Below are positions 11,112-21,742 of a stretch of DNA of 64,000 nt, one piece after another (the first letter of the stretch is position 1; every line of letters starts with the position of its first letter). The position numbers and the translations under genes are program-made. The notes beneath the pieces are model-generated. The model had not been told where the DNA came from. It was given only the letters and a program-made list of their open reading frames with translations, and searched no databases. This DNA is from Galeruca laticollis (lineage: Eukaryota > Arthropoda > Insecta > Coleoptera > Chrysomelidae), in the NCBI GenBank assembly GCA_963921935.1, contig OY998175.1, forward strand, positions 266,531,709 through 266,595,708. Direction: 5' to 3'.

Positions 11112-11699
11112 ATCGATATTTCATGGTTTCCCATTTCTCCATACTATCTATCAATCCTACGAAAGAATCTGCTCTAAATGGACAACGAAAAACATATTTT
11201 TTAATAATTTTGGAAACATGTGTACTCATAAATACTTCCATAAATCACCTGGCTGTCAAGGCTAAATTAGGTTCATTTGTGAATTCTAAGAAAAGGACAA
11301 AGGGATTGTTTTATTACTTCAAGTGGTCGATAATAGATTTTTAGTTTTAGGATTCTAGAATGAGGCTTTTCTTGAGAAAAAAGTCTTGAGCGGACTGGAA
11401 TTTTATTAAGAGCGTGCGAATTATAAATTAATTTTACTAGTAGATCGTGATCTTATTTTGCGATCGAACTAAGACTTCACAGTTAAAGGTGTTCTTACGG
11501 AAGACGTTGAGGCTTCTTTTTTTATTTTGATAATTGGCAGTTCCGCTCGAAGCAGGGGTGATTCCTCTATATACTACGTTTTACATTCACTCGCGCTTCC
11601 ATTTGTTCTTTTTTCGTGTTGCGACGTGGCGTTTGCTTTGCGTATCGTATTCGATCGAGTATTTTATATTTTACATAAGAAGTTTAGTTTCGTTGCAAG
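11112..11699. other. No gene recognised
   Basis: Flank between the piggyBac right end and the hAT relic. Short plus-strand frames at 11123 and 11527 have no recognisable content. The left end of the hAT element should lie here, but I could not pair its terminal repeat. Confidence 0.4.
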
Positions 11700-14194
11700 T
11701 GATATTGCTAATAACAATAAATAAGAATCAGTTAGCGAAAATATTTAAGTGGAGCCCGAAAGGGGAAACTAGCTGAGAAGAAAGAGGATGAGATAAAGAA
11801 GATCACCAAGATTGATACGTTTTTTCAAAAAAAAGTTATTTCGACTTTTGAAACACCGTCAACATTCGCATTATCAGAAGGAAATTTACACGTTGATGAT
11901 TATGTAACTGAAACTACTCAATCGAACATACAAGATGCAAATATTGTAGAAAATTAAGAAATAGATTTGGAGTCAACCATCGAATTAATCGGACGTCCAA
12001 TACTTTCTACTGACTTAACGCTCTTTTTAAATACTGAATTAAGTGATGAACTTAAAAAAGAGCTTGTGCATGTCTATCCGCATAGACCCGACAGACCTCC
12101 AAGTGTATTATAAGAAAAAGACCGAGATACATTCGAGAATTTATGTAAGATATTTTTTATCAAAAATTATATCCTTCATATGTAATGCTTTATGCTACAA
12201 AATGAACAGAACAATGTTCGCCAAAATCCACTTTTATTCTTTTTTTTATTAAGATTCTGGATATCCTACTCAAAGACGTTAGATGGAGTATACTGTCATC
12301 CTTGCTGGCTGTTTGCTGATAGAAGTAGTACTTATTTCAACCCTGCTTGGACCACAGGAACTTTAAATGATTGGAAAGGCCTCTAAAAAAAGCTAATGAA
12401 CTATGGATATAGGTTTGAAAGAGGACATTCATAGATTAAAAGATGTATTAAAAAGGATCATTGACGAAACTAGAACAATTGCAATGTCTTATCTACCTTT
12501 CCGGTGTCATCGAGATATTTTTTCTTCAGATGAAAATAAATTCGAGGCCGACTCTTCAAAGATTTTTTTTTCAAAATATTATGAAACTTCTAGATAGGTA
12601 TGATCCAGTTCTTGAGTTACATATTAATAATATTAGATTAGGTAGTAATAATTATTTGAGTAACACATCCCAGAATCAATGTATTACACTTATTTCTGAT
12701 TCGATACTGCAATCCATCGTAGAAGATATAACGGATAGTACATTTTTTTCAATCATCGTTAATACGATACAGGACACCAGCAAAAAAGATCAACTTAGTA
12801 TTGTATTCCGACATATTAACTTGAAAGAACAAATATCTGATGCAAGAATCATTTTGGGGATTTTACGAAATGACTGGCCAATGTGCAAAGGATTCTGAAG
12901 CTCAAATTTTGAAATTTCTGCAGAACCATTAAGTTCCCCTAGACTCTAGACAAATATAGAGGCCAAAGTTATGATGGGGCCGCAGATATGAGCAGTAAGA
13001 AAATGTTGAGTTTTTATCAATAACATAATTTACGTATTATAACTATTATACTTACGTACATATATAATTGATTAACGAAATAAAATGATCCGAAAAAGTC
13101 AAGCATTTAAAAAACCTTTCGTATTATTCATATCGAAAGTCATGAAAGCAATATTTCTTCACAGGAAAATACGCAGGACAGCAAGCTTTAACCGAACAAC
13201 GACAACCATCTGCCGATTATGTCCATTACACTGTCTTTAACTTAAATCTTATTTTAAATGACTCTGTAAGCAATATTAGCGACATAAGAATTTTTTTACA
13301 CAGTTCAGTAGCTCTATGCATTTTTTAGTGAAAGTATACCCTGTTGGTAAAGCTTAAACTGTGAAATAAAAAACTGTTGCTTCAACTTTAAATGATGTCC
13401 GACTAGATGGTCGTCAAGAGCCGAAAGTATAATATCGTTAAAAACTAATTTTTTGCCCGTGGTTAAGTGTCTATCGAATTTAAGGTTAATAGCAAAAAAC
13501 GTAGTGATGGAGATGAAGCCCAAATGTTACAAAATAAAATAGGAAATTTTGATTTTATTTTCTCATTACATTTTCAAGGTACTATTTTGGAAAATATCAA
13601 CAAGCTTTCAAAATGGTTACAAAAGATTGATATCGACATAGGACTGGCAACAGATCTAATATTAGGTGTTCTTTTTGAAAAAAATTGAAAGTGCTTATGA
13701 GTTATCCGCGAAATCTTGGAATAGTGATGCCCAATTGAAAACAACAAGAGTTCGTACAGTGAAAACATTTTTTGATGATATAGCAGCTGACTAGCCAATT
13801 GAAAATAATAAAAATCGATAAAAAGTAATAGTTTTTTATGCTTGTTTGGATATAATACTAACTCAGTGTAAAATCAGGTATAAAGCATTTAAAAATATTT
13901 ATCCATAATTCGTTTTGAACCCTCAAACACTGTTGTAGGCACAGGAATAGGATATTTTACCTAATGTATTATTAACAGAGAAATATCCTAACGACTTAAC
14001 ACAAAATCTAATACTGGAGCTTATACAATTCAGAAGTTTACTTTATGAGAAAATCAAAATTTTTTATAGTATTAGAGAGTTTTCAGATTTTAATTTGAAA
14101 AAACTCAATTACTGATTAGTTGTATACCTGACATTTGTTCTGCCTTTCAATTGTTTCTAGTTCTTCCGGTTATATCGGCTAAACCAGAAAGAAA
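11700..14194 (+). pseudogene. hAT transposase relic, ZMYM1-like (DUF4371) type
   Basis: In order across several frames: IDTFFQKKVISTFETPSTFA; the TTF-type zinc segment around DGVYCHPCWLFADRSS and FNPAWTTGTLNDWKGL; the DUF4371 segment from 12461 (LQSIVEDITDSTFFSIIV, DQLSIVFRHINLKEQ); a YDGAADMS motif near 12970; ESAYELSAKSWNSDAQLKTT near 13690; LILELIQFRSLLYEK near 14010; and LFLVLPVISAKPERNF at about 14150. These are successive parts of a hAT transposase of the ZMYM1 kind. There are many stops and frameshifts. The frame breaks at 14195 and resumes at 16086. Confidence 0.8.
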
Positions 14195-14582
14195 TTTTTT
14201 CTACGACCATAAACAAAAATGTACATTTCAACTGCGTGTTCGATTAAGAAACCTACCACGTTGTAGTACAGATATTCATTTCGCACGGGCTAGTTGTATC
14301 GAGATGTTTCATTTCCCACGACTTTCATAAGCTACTAGACTGTCATTATATTATAATATATGATAAAGTCATGTTTGTTAACGTCTGTTTAATAATTTGA
14401 TATTTCACATCAGTGTTTACAAAATTCGTTTATAATAGTATATTATACATCAAGCGACTAAAGTGACCCATTTAATCCACCCGAGGGATTACTGTCACTT
14501 TAGTCAACAGGTCTATACAATATTTTTTGAAATTCTGGTAATTCTACATACATTTTTAATAAAAATAAATACTACTTAGGAT

Positions 14583-14684
14583 GAACTTTTACTTAACTTG
14601 GCTGGGCATCGAGGAGGGACTTTTACGAAACTTGGCTGGGCATAGAGGACGGACTTATAAAATCTTGGATATGCATCGAGAATG
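14583..14684 (+). repeat. 34-bp imperfect tandem triplicate
   Basis: Three consecutive 34-bp units sharing cttggctgggcat.gagga (14583, 14617, 14651); the third is more diverged. Confidence 0.85.
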
Positions 14685-14701
14685 TACAGTTTTATTTGTA
14701 C

Positions 14702-14723
14702 TTTAAATCCCTTGGGATTTAAA
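14702..14723. repeat. 10-bp inverted repeat
   Basis: tttaaatccc, two bases, gggatttaaa: a perfect small stem. It sits among several copies of a gtcacttta motif at 14465-14810. No function is assigned. Confidence 0.6.
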
Positions 14724-15297
14724 CTGTCACTTTTTATCCCATGGGTCTAAGAGTGACACTTTAATTTCTAGCATGTGAGAGTCAAGTGACCACTTTAGTC
14801 TGGGAATTGCAAAAAAATTGATAATCGAAAATGGGTAGTGATAGTGATGATGATTGGACATTGACACGCTTATCCCGATATGTAAACTAGCCATTGCTAT
14901 AGAAGGACATCGCTCACTATCCTGGTAGATGCAGGAGGTGATATTACTTCTTTAAAGAAACACGATCGTTGATAACTTTTCCGCAGGTGAATTAAGTATA
15001 ACGATTTTGTCTGCACAAAGTTTTTTTATTTCCGAGTTATGAAAATTTTGAACGTTATTGGTTACACGACGTAGGTAGGTACATGTACAAAGAAAAAAAA
15101 ATGTATGGTTCGTTCAGTGTTAAGAACCCGACTTAATAATTTCAGAGAAAAAATTCTCTAAACCTTGCAACAATGACGGCTGTAAAGTTAATAATAAAAA
15201 TTGTTATGAAAAATATTATATTAGTGTTTTTAAATGAAACTCAAGGTCTCTAGTTAATTCCACAATATAATACAAGTTATTGAAAATTCTAAAAAAT

Positions 15298-15342
15298 TGA
15301 CAATTGTTTCGATAAATCAATATCATCGTCAGAATGACAGAA
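15298..15342 (-). ncRNA. Hammerhead-like motif in Penelope remnant
   Basis: Minus strand: CTGACGA, a TGATA/TATC stem closed by TTGATT, GAAA, then the palindrome CAATTG followed by TC. This is the hammerhead core order (CUGANGA, stem II, GAAA, stem III, UH). Stem I is weak, only about three pairs, so activity is doubtful. The position downstream of the GIY-YIG frame fits the ribozyme-bearing ends known in Penelope-like elements. Confidence 0.45.
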
Positions 15343-15593
15343 GTTACATTTCATTTTATGCCTACCTGATGTTTAGTAGTTAATTTTGGCTAGACCAAGA
15401 AGTAACCTAACTTGTGATTGGCTTAATATATGTTTATAGAAAAAAGAAGAAGATGTGATATTACAAATATTGAAGCTTAGATATTATTAGCCCTATGGTG
15501 ATATCCTGGATATCATTTTTCCAATTAAGATCAGTATAACTGTGCAATGATATAGAAAACCAGGAAAACTATATCTGCTGATCTTTACAATTA

Positions 15594-15896
15594 TCACTTA
15601 AGAAGACAGTTTATTAGTGGAGAATTCCCTAGATTCAACTGTTCATTGACAACTTCATATTGTGGGTTTCTTAAATGTCTTCTAATTTCCAGTTCTTCAA
15701 GGAAATCCAGTTCTTGTTTCTTTTGACAAATATGCAGTACTTCTAGTTCTGTGTTAGGTGTCAATGAATGATTGGTGTCAAGTAGATGTTTTGCGTAGTG
15801 GGATTTATCTGGTTGTTTTAATCTGTATGCTCGTAAGTGCTCACTGTATCGTACTTCAAAATTCCACGAAGTAAGGGTCGAGACAGTCAATTTCAT
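15594..15896 (-). pseudogene. Penelope-like element, C-terminal endonuclease-region fragment
   Basis: A 100-codon minus frame containing RYSEHLRAYRLKQPDKSHYA, KHLLDTNHSLTPNTELEVLH and LDFLEELEIRRHLRN. The pattern F/Y-x-E-H-x(n)-K-S-x-x-A-x-H-x-L-x-T-x-H is the second half of the GIY-YIG endonuclease found at the C-terminus of Penelope-like reverse transcriptases. The GIY-YIG catalytic opening and the reverse transcriptase are missing. Non-retroelement GIY-YIG proteins are a weaker alternative. Confidence 0.7.
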
Positions 15897-15943
15897 TAGA
15901 AATATTATAGATTTGTTTATGATTCAGATGGTCGTAGAAAAAA

Positions 15944-16085
15944 AATAGTGTACAATTTGCATGAAATGAGCCATTTCCAACTCGTAGGTATATGAAATAT
16001 ACTCGCTACGCTCGTACTACAAAATTTCATATACCTACTCGTGGGAAATGTATGTCATTTCATACTCATTGTACAATATACTATT
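15944..16085. repeat. 142-bp foldback (hairpin) element
   Basis: Arms 15944-15998 and 16024-16085 are inverted copies (ctcgtaggtatatgaaat against atttcatatacctactcg) with a 25-nt loop containing actcgctacgctcgtac. It looks like a MITE-type hairpin and forms the right margin of the insertion in the hAT gene. Confidence 0.85.
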
Positions 16086-16220
16086 CCAAAATTGAAGCTC
16101 AAAAAGCTTTTGAAGGTGTACCATGACACATGATCGCCTTAGCTCATTGGCCATATTATCTGTTGAAAATGAACGAGCAAAAAATGTGGATTTGGATAAA
16201 GCAGTCCAATACATAATATT
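16086..16220 (+). pseudogene. hAT transposase relic, C-terminal dimerisation segment
   Basis: KLKLKKLL, then after a frameshift MTHDRLSSLAILSVENERAK and NVDLDKAVQ. This is the conserved hAT C-terminal dimerisation region and continues the frame that stopped at 14194. Confidence 0.75.
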
Positions 16221-17596
16221 ATATCTTATAAGTCATTTTCTATGTGTATTGGGTTTAGCGCAGAGTATTAACTGAAACAACAAATAATTTTCGATTCAAT
16301 CGATTTCTGATTCGATTTCGAGTAATTATTTTGAGGCTATTAATGAAACAGTTGTTAGAATTCTATGAATCCTAACCAGTAGCAATTTTTCACAAACAAT
16401 TATTTGAAAACGTGATGATCCTCTTAATACATCTACTGTTTTGAAACCCTGTTTTTCAGCTGCTTTTCAGGGACAAATAAGTCGAAATAGCTACTGGAGT
16501 CAAACTTATCAATACGGGACAAAGTAAGTTGAAAAATCAAAATTAATGGATTATGCTAAGGGCAAGGTGCCATAATGAAATCGAGACATAAACATTTATG
16601 TCAGGACTGCCAGGACATCGGCTTTGTATATATTTATGTTGTTATGTAATTATATATTGTTCTGTTCATGATTTGTAAATAACTAACAACAAAATATTGT
16701 AAATAAAGACTTCTTAAAACAAACAAATACATCTACTCAACGGTCAGAACGAGTAGTCGCCGAATTTACTCGAAGTAGATGGTTCCCGCGTGGTTAACCT
16801 CAGGCTAGGGACACTGCAGACCGTGCCATCTATAGAGCCCGTCGAGTAACTAAAATCGGTAGATAATTCCAAAAAATTAACGAAAACTGTAACGTCGTTA
16901 GTAATCAAATTTTATTGATTTTTATAACTGCGTATGCGCGATATCTTATTGCTCGTCCCCATTTCCACATGTTATATGTTATACTGTTATCATTTCTTAG
17001 TTCAAGTGTAGAGGTTATATTAAGGTTACGGTATTTTGGTGTATTTTTTAATTGCTATAGTGTAATATTTATCTTTTGTCTCGTTACTTTATTGTTATTA
17101 ATTGAAAAGACAATGTCAAAGTGTATTTTGAAGGAGTAATAAGTGGTGTACTCGGTAAGTTTTATTAAAAAAATCTGAGCATTTTTTCTTTCACAATTAA
17201 CAACCATTATCTTCATTTTTATAAAACACAGAGAATCTTTACTAATTTAAATGACAACTTTAGAGATCATGGTTGTTCTTTACATTAGCTAAACTGAAAA
17301 TTGCTGCATTAATAAAGTAAATATATATTTTTACAGTTTTGTTCCTCCAACCCAGGAAGATAAAATTAATATGACTGAGAAGCAGTGGTAATAAATCATT
17401 AAAATTGTCGACGAAGAAACGATGGAGAATATGATCCCTTCATTTTCAAAAACAGTGTTTCTTTAGATTTGAGAAAGACGAAGAGAGATTATTAAGACAG
17501 TTTAATTTGCCTTCCCATATGAGTGGAAATTAACAAAAATTGATGGTAAGTTTTATTGTATTCAATATAGCTATAATTTTGGACATTTCAAAATGT
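16221..17596. other. No gene recognised
   Basis: AT-rich. Contains a moderately GC-richer patch at 16730-16860 that includes a copy of gagcccgtcgagtaa (see 16828-19556). Plus-strand frames at 16915 and around 17340 are short and unrecognised. Confidence 0.4.
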
Positions 17597-18088
17597 AAAT
17601 TGAGTGAACGAAAAGACGAGTACTGAGTGTGTAATTTTATTAAAATTCCAGGTAAGCGCTTTCATCCATTAGACCATTCTGGAAGCTCTCGTCAAGAAAA
17701 AAATATACAGAAAGTGTCAAAAAACATCAAACCCTGTAACTGCTACATACAATGGAATAAAATGTTTGATGTTACATCATTATTTAACTAAAATTTGTTA
17801 AAATTACTCTATAAAGAGTGTGTACAATTGTGATTCAAATAATGAAACGTCTAATTTGATTACCAACTAAATGATATGTGTGCACACCCTCTTTATATGG
17901 TAATTTCAACAAATTTTACTTAAATAATGATGTAACATCAAATATTTCATTTCATTGTGTGTACATTGTACCTGTTGTATGCTTTTCTCTTGTCGACAGC
18001 TTTGAGAATGACCTAATGGCTGAAAGCGCTTAGCTGAAATTTTAATCAAATGACATACTCAGTACTCGTCTTTTCATTCACTCAATTT
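17597..18088. repeat. 492-bp palindrome with ~225-bp arms
   Basis: Left arm 17597 to about 17828 and right arm about 17876-18088 are inverted copies. Matching blocks include aaattgagtga.cgaaaaga, agcgctttca.ccattag and tgatgttacatcattattta. The loop is about 50 bp. No coding capacity, so probably a foldback or MITE-type element. Confidence 0.88.
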
Positions 18089-19326
18089 ATATCCAGTGTG
18101 TACACCATAATCAGACAATTCCATTTTAAAATGTATCCATTGAAAAAATAATAATCTGGGTTTCATTTTATGTTATAGCTATATTCCCTCTACCAGCTAT
18201 GGGATGGAAGGTATTGATCCCTTGCCGATTTTCATATATAGCCCATGGTGTGACAATTTATGGGAAATGAAAGTGAGTATTAACTTTTGTTGAGGCATTA
18301 CGTCTAAGTATTTGGTCTAGCGGTAACCAAAAATCCAAAATATCCAATAAAGAGAAAAAATAGTTAAAAATCAAGAATTCCTAAAAAAATCGAAAGCTTC
18401 AAAAAAGGAAATCAAAAAAACCAAACAAATGTATACATTCAAACATTTTTTGATATTTTTTTTTGCTTAGTACAAAAACATGTGTAAACTTATTATTTCG
18501 ATAGCAAGCGCATTTTGTTTTCTTTTGTTGACATACATTTTCAAACATATTTGTGTGTTCACTTATTTATTGTTGTTATTTTGTGTGTTTACTTATAGAA
18601 CCTCAACCAGAAACGAGAAAGGACTCCATGAGACGGTGGGATTTCTAAGAGCCCTTAAGAAACATTTTAACAATCATAGACTGCCAGGAGCTGCAGAGTA
18701 ACTTAAACTGCCTCATGCAATGGTTTCATAAGAACGGAATGCTTTTAAATGTAGAAATATACAAATAAGCAATATACTAGGTTTAAGCTTGTGTTAAAAA
18801 CCTATTTAATACTTCCAGTAAAGAAATAAAGATGTGTTTTAAGTGGAAATGAAATGTTAGATATATTATTTTAAATGTTGTACAGTCACAAGTGCTGTTT
18901 AGCACTCTTATATGTAAATACTTGGCACCTTGTATTTACAGAGCTGGGCAGTATTTAACAACTTTTCCTATAAAAATATTTTAATCACTTTTGTTCCAAC
19001 ATTCACAGTAATTATACTCAAATGTTTTCTTTCACAGAAAGTTGCCAAAAATAGTAGTTAACAACTTATTGATAACATTTTTTTTGATTAGGTAAGTAGC
19101 AGTTATACTCCTGCAGTTTGTACGAGTGTAATAATACATTAATATAAACTTATCATACATAATTTTCTTCTTTTATCTTGATTTAACATCATGAGAAAAT
19201 CTAATGATAATACAATCTAGAATGTATGTTACTCAAATCATTTTTAATTATTGTTGTCATTATGTTTGTCAAGAAAAGTAAATAAACTGTTTATATGATT
19301 ATTGTTTCATTTTTTCCAATTTAATT
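18089..19326. other. No supported gene
   Basis: Open segments at 18178-18270 and 18600-18701 are bounded by splice-like ag/gtgag and a stop, but match nothing I recognise. The rest is AT-rich. Confidence 0.35.
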
Positions 19327-19440
19327 AACCATTTATGGTCCATCATTTGATATTTCATTTAATTTAAATCAACATCTAATCATTATTTAGATAATGGAGT
19401 TAAATTGAATGAAATGTCAAATGATGGACTATGAATGGCT
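19327..19440. repeat. ~114-bp hairpin element
   Basis: Arm ccatttatggtccatcattt at 19329 pairs with aaatgatggactatgaatgg on the right (ending 19438), around an inner small palindrome atctaat/atttagat. MITE-like. Confidence 0.8.
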
Positions 19441-20672
19441 ATTTTGAAATAAAATACAGTATATTTAAATATACCGCCAATACGCCAAAATATAAAATTA
19501 CAGAAATCTTTCCAACATCACTCAGTTGTTTACTCGACGGGCTCCTTAGATGGCGCCACAATCTGTCTCTCATCTATCTGTGGGTTATCTGTGGTTAACC
19601 TAGCAACGATAGAGTCTAAAACCAACCAACAAGCTATCACCATCTCATCTCATATTTTTTCTCTTTCAACTCAAGCCTTAACCAGTGAAACACAATAAAA
19701 TAAGATTTATTCCGTTTAGTAATTAGTGTAGTGTGTAGTGAGATCTACCAGAAATTGTAAGTTGATCAATTCAAGTTTTATATACATATCAACCCGGGAA
19801 ATAACCAAAGCTACCGATTCGGATTACAGGCATCGAGTAGTATGTTACTTGAGAGGAATTTTAACCATATTTATAATTTCTGTAGCTGTTTTACATATTT
19901 TCCGTATTTCTATCCTTTATATGTTTTGTTTGTTTCCGAATGTTAGTGAATATCTAATGTAAGGAACTCTTCTGATACATCAGATCACAGTTGGCTATGT
20001 TGCCATATTGATTACACCAGTCTGTTGAAAATAAAGGAATTTATGTTTTTGTGTATTCGAATTCAACTTTTATTAACCTTGTTGTCAATCTATCCATGAC
20101 GTTAAATTTGGGTAGTGGTCCTTCGTTATTATCAACAGTGTAGAATAAGCAGACATACCATATCTATAGTTTATTTTCCATTTCCGGAACCAGCACTTAT
20201 CGAAGGAGAATCTGCGATTATCTACAACCGTTTATTTTGTTTCCAAAGATGTGTGAATGCCATAGTGTATTGCCATCACAATCAGAGTTTAATGTCGCCA
20301 ACGAAAAATTGGTTATTTCAGTGAATACCAACTCATCCCTAAACCCAAATAAGTAAGCAACTAAACATGTCAAAGAACGAGTATGATTAAATCTTAGTTA
20401 TTTTAGAAAGATTAAAAGTCTTCACCTCTCCTATCTCTTCTTTTGCCATCCCCATGTATTATAATACAATAATATAATAATAAACTAAATTGAAAAAAAG
20501 TTTTGAACTAGTTTTATAGGGATTACAAAAATATAATAAATTTATTAGATGAAGTAAGTTGTTGCCCAAAAAAGTTTTAGGCAGATATCACATGGTATAA
20601 TTTATTTATGAATGACATGGGGCTCCCTAAAAAAGTTCGCGGAAGGGCCCCAAAAAAATGTAACACACTACT
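19441..20672. other. No supported gene
   Basis: Contains an open frame at 20115-20324 without recognisable content. The run tttgggtagtggtccttcg at 20108-20126 recalls the leader of some LTR elements, but no LTR pair or coding region supports it. Confidence 0.35.
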
Positions 20673-20822
20673 GCTGATCTAAGCCCTATAGGGTTATTAT
20701 GGGCTCAGTTGAAACGATTGGTGGACACATTTTGAAGAAGTTCTGGAACAAGTTAATGCAGAGAGATATCTAAAATGCATAGAACATGTAATCAAAGAAG
20801 AGCAGCAAATGTGGGAAATTTG
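20673..20822 (+). pseudogene. DDE_3 transposase relic 2, C-terminal end
   Basis: The frame DLSPIGLLWAQLKRLVDTF (usual motif DLNPIE) is followed after a frameshift by EVLEQVNAERYLKCIEHVIK and EEQQMWEI. This is the end of the same transposase family as relic 1. The third catalytic residue, normally the Glu of NPIE, is a Gly here. Only about 50 codons survive. Confidence 0.7.
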
Positions 20823-21204
20823 ATAATTTAATGAAACAAACCATAGAGTCAATAGTTATAATGTTCGGTCCAGATGAAAATTCATCAGATTTTTTATTTT
20901 CCAATAACTAATATTTCGTGTTCAAATAATATTAATAGCCCCGTGTTGTAAATAAGTTCTATAGTATAGTAAATCATAATATAAAAATAATTGATTATTA
21001 TAAATATTATTATAATTTATTCTGTAATGTTTATGCCTAGTCTTTGTCGCAATCATGTTTTTCATCTAATATCATACCTACGACCGCCCTACCTAAAGCT
21101 ATGGCTCTTAAGATGTGAATTATAATATAAATCGTTTCAAAATTCTGGTAAGAGCTTCGCATGTTACATTAGGTTATATATTTGTCTGTCTATTTCAAAC
21201 AGAC
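20823..21204. other. No gene recognised
   Basis: AT-rich flank between the DDE_3 fragment and the Tigger element. Confidence 0.4.
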
Positions 21205-21206
21205 TA

Positions 21207-21231
21207 GGGTAAATGCACCAGTGAATGAACA
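21207..21231 (+). repeat. Tigger left terminal inverted repeat
   Basis: Begins directly after the TA duplication; 23 of 25 bases match the inverted right end. Confidence 0.93.
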
Positions 21232-21742
21232 TCACCAGTGAATGAACAAATTGAAATATATCTGAAATTATTAAGAATATGGTGTCTTTCTCGTAAACAC
21301 TGCAATATCCCTCATGACGCGCAACATGTTCCTCTTAACGTGATACTTCATTAGTTCAAGTCAGTTCTTATGAATGAACGCACCGCTGTGTTTTTGTTGA
21401 CAAAATTTGAGAAACGTATATGTTATTGAAACGATACTAAGCAATAACTAGGTGAGCAATGGTACAGAATAAGATATTAACAACTGAGATGTGTGGTGTG
21501 TCGTCATTATCTCATCAATTAATTGATTTCAACTGATTTGATCGAAAACCTAACCTCAAAATACACCGAAATCGTTATTAAATCCAATAATTTGAGTGTT
21601 CATTCATTGGTGCATATGCTGAACCCAGTAAACGAACAAAATGTTCATTCATTGGGATTTTACGTGTTAATTTAGATTTCATCTACCTGATCCTTATATA
21701 CTCGTTTAGAAAGGCTGTTTCACGGTTTCATTGAACAGAAAT

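Larger units (their letters stand above)
14195..16085. mobile_element. 1.9-kb insertion inside the hAT relic
   Basis: The hAT frame stops at ...PERNF (14194) and resumes with KLKLKKLL at 16086, which are adjacent in the family, so the interval is an insertion. Its left margin ttttttctacgaccat (14195) recurs inverted as atggtcgtagaaaaaa at 15928. It contains a 34-bp triplicate, a Penelope-like remnant and a terminal hairpin, so it is probably composite. Confidence 0.65.
16828..19556. repeat. Inverted pair bounding an unassigned 2.7-kb segment
   Basis: gccatctatagagcccgtcg...agtaa at about 16828-16852 is matched inverted at 19528-19556 (ttactcgacgggctccttag then atggc). Outward of the core, both sides carry ggttaacc. 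It could mark the ends of an uncharacterised element, but the match is only about 25 bp and no target duplication is evident. Confidence 0.35.

Noticed and set aside
16600..16735. Possible solo LTR (tgtcaggactgccaggacat ... aaacaaataca)
   Set aside because: TG...CA ends and an aataaa are present, but there is no target duplication, primer site or second copy.
18178..18270. Open segment with ag/gtgagt borders on the plus strand, read as a candidate exon
   Set aside because: Encodes no recognisable domain, lacks a confirmed partner exon, and sits beside a foldback element; kept only as a question in the findings.
19700..20126. Possible BEL/Pao LTR and leader ending tttgggtagtggtccttcg
   Set aside because: No coding region or LTR pair supports it and the resemblance is to a short word only.
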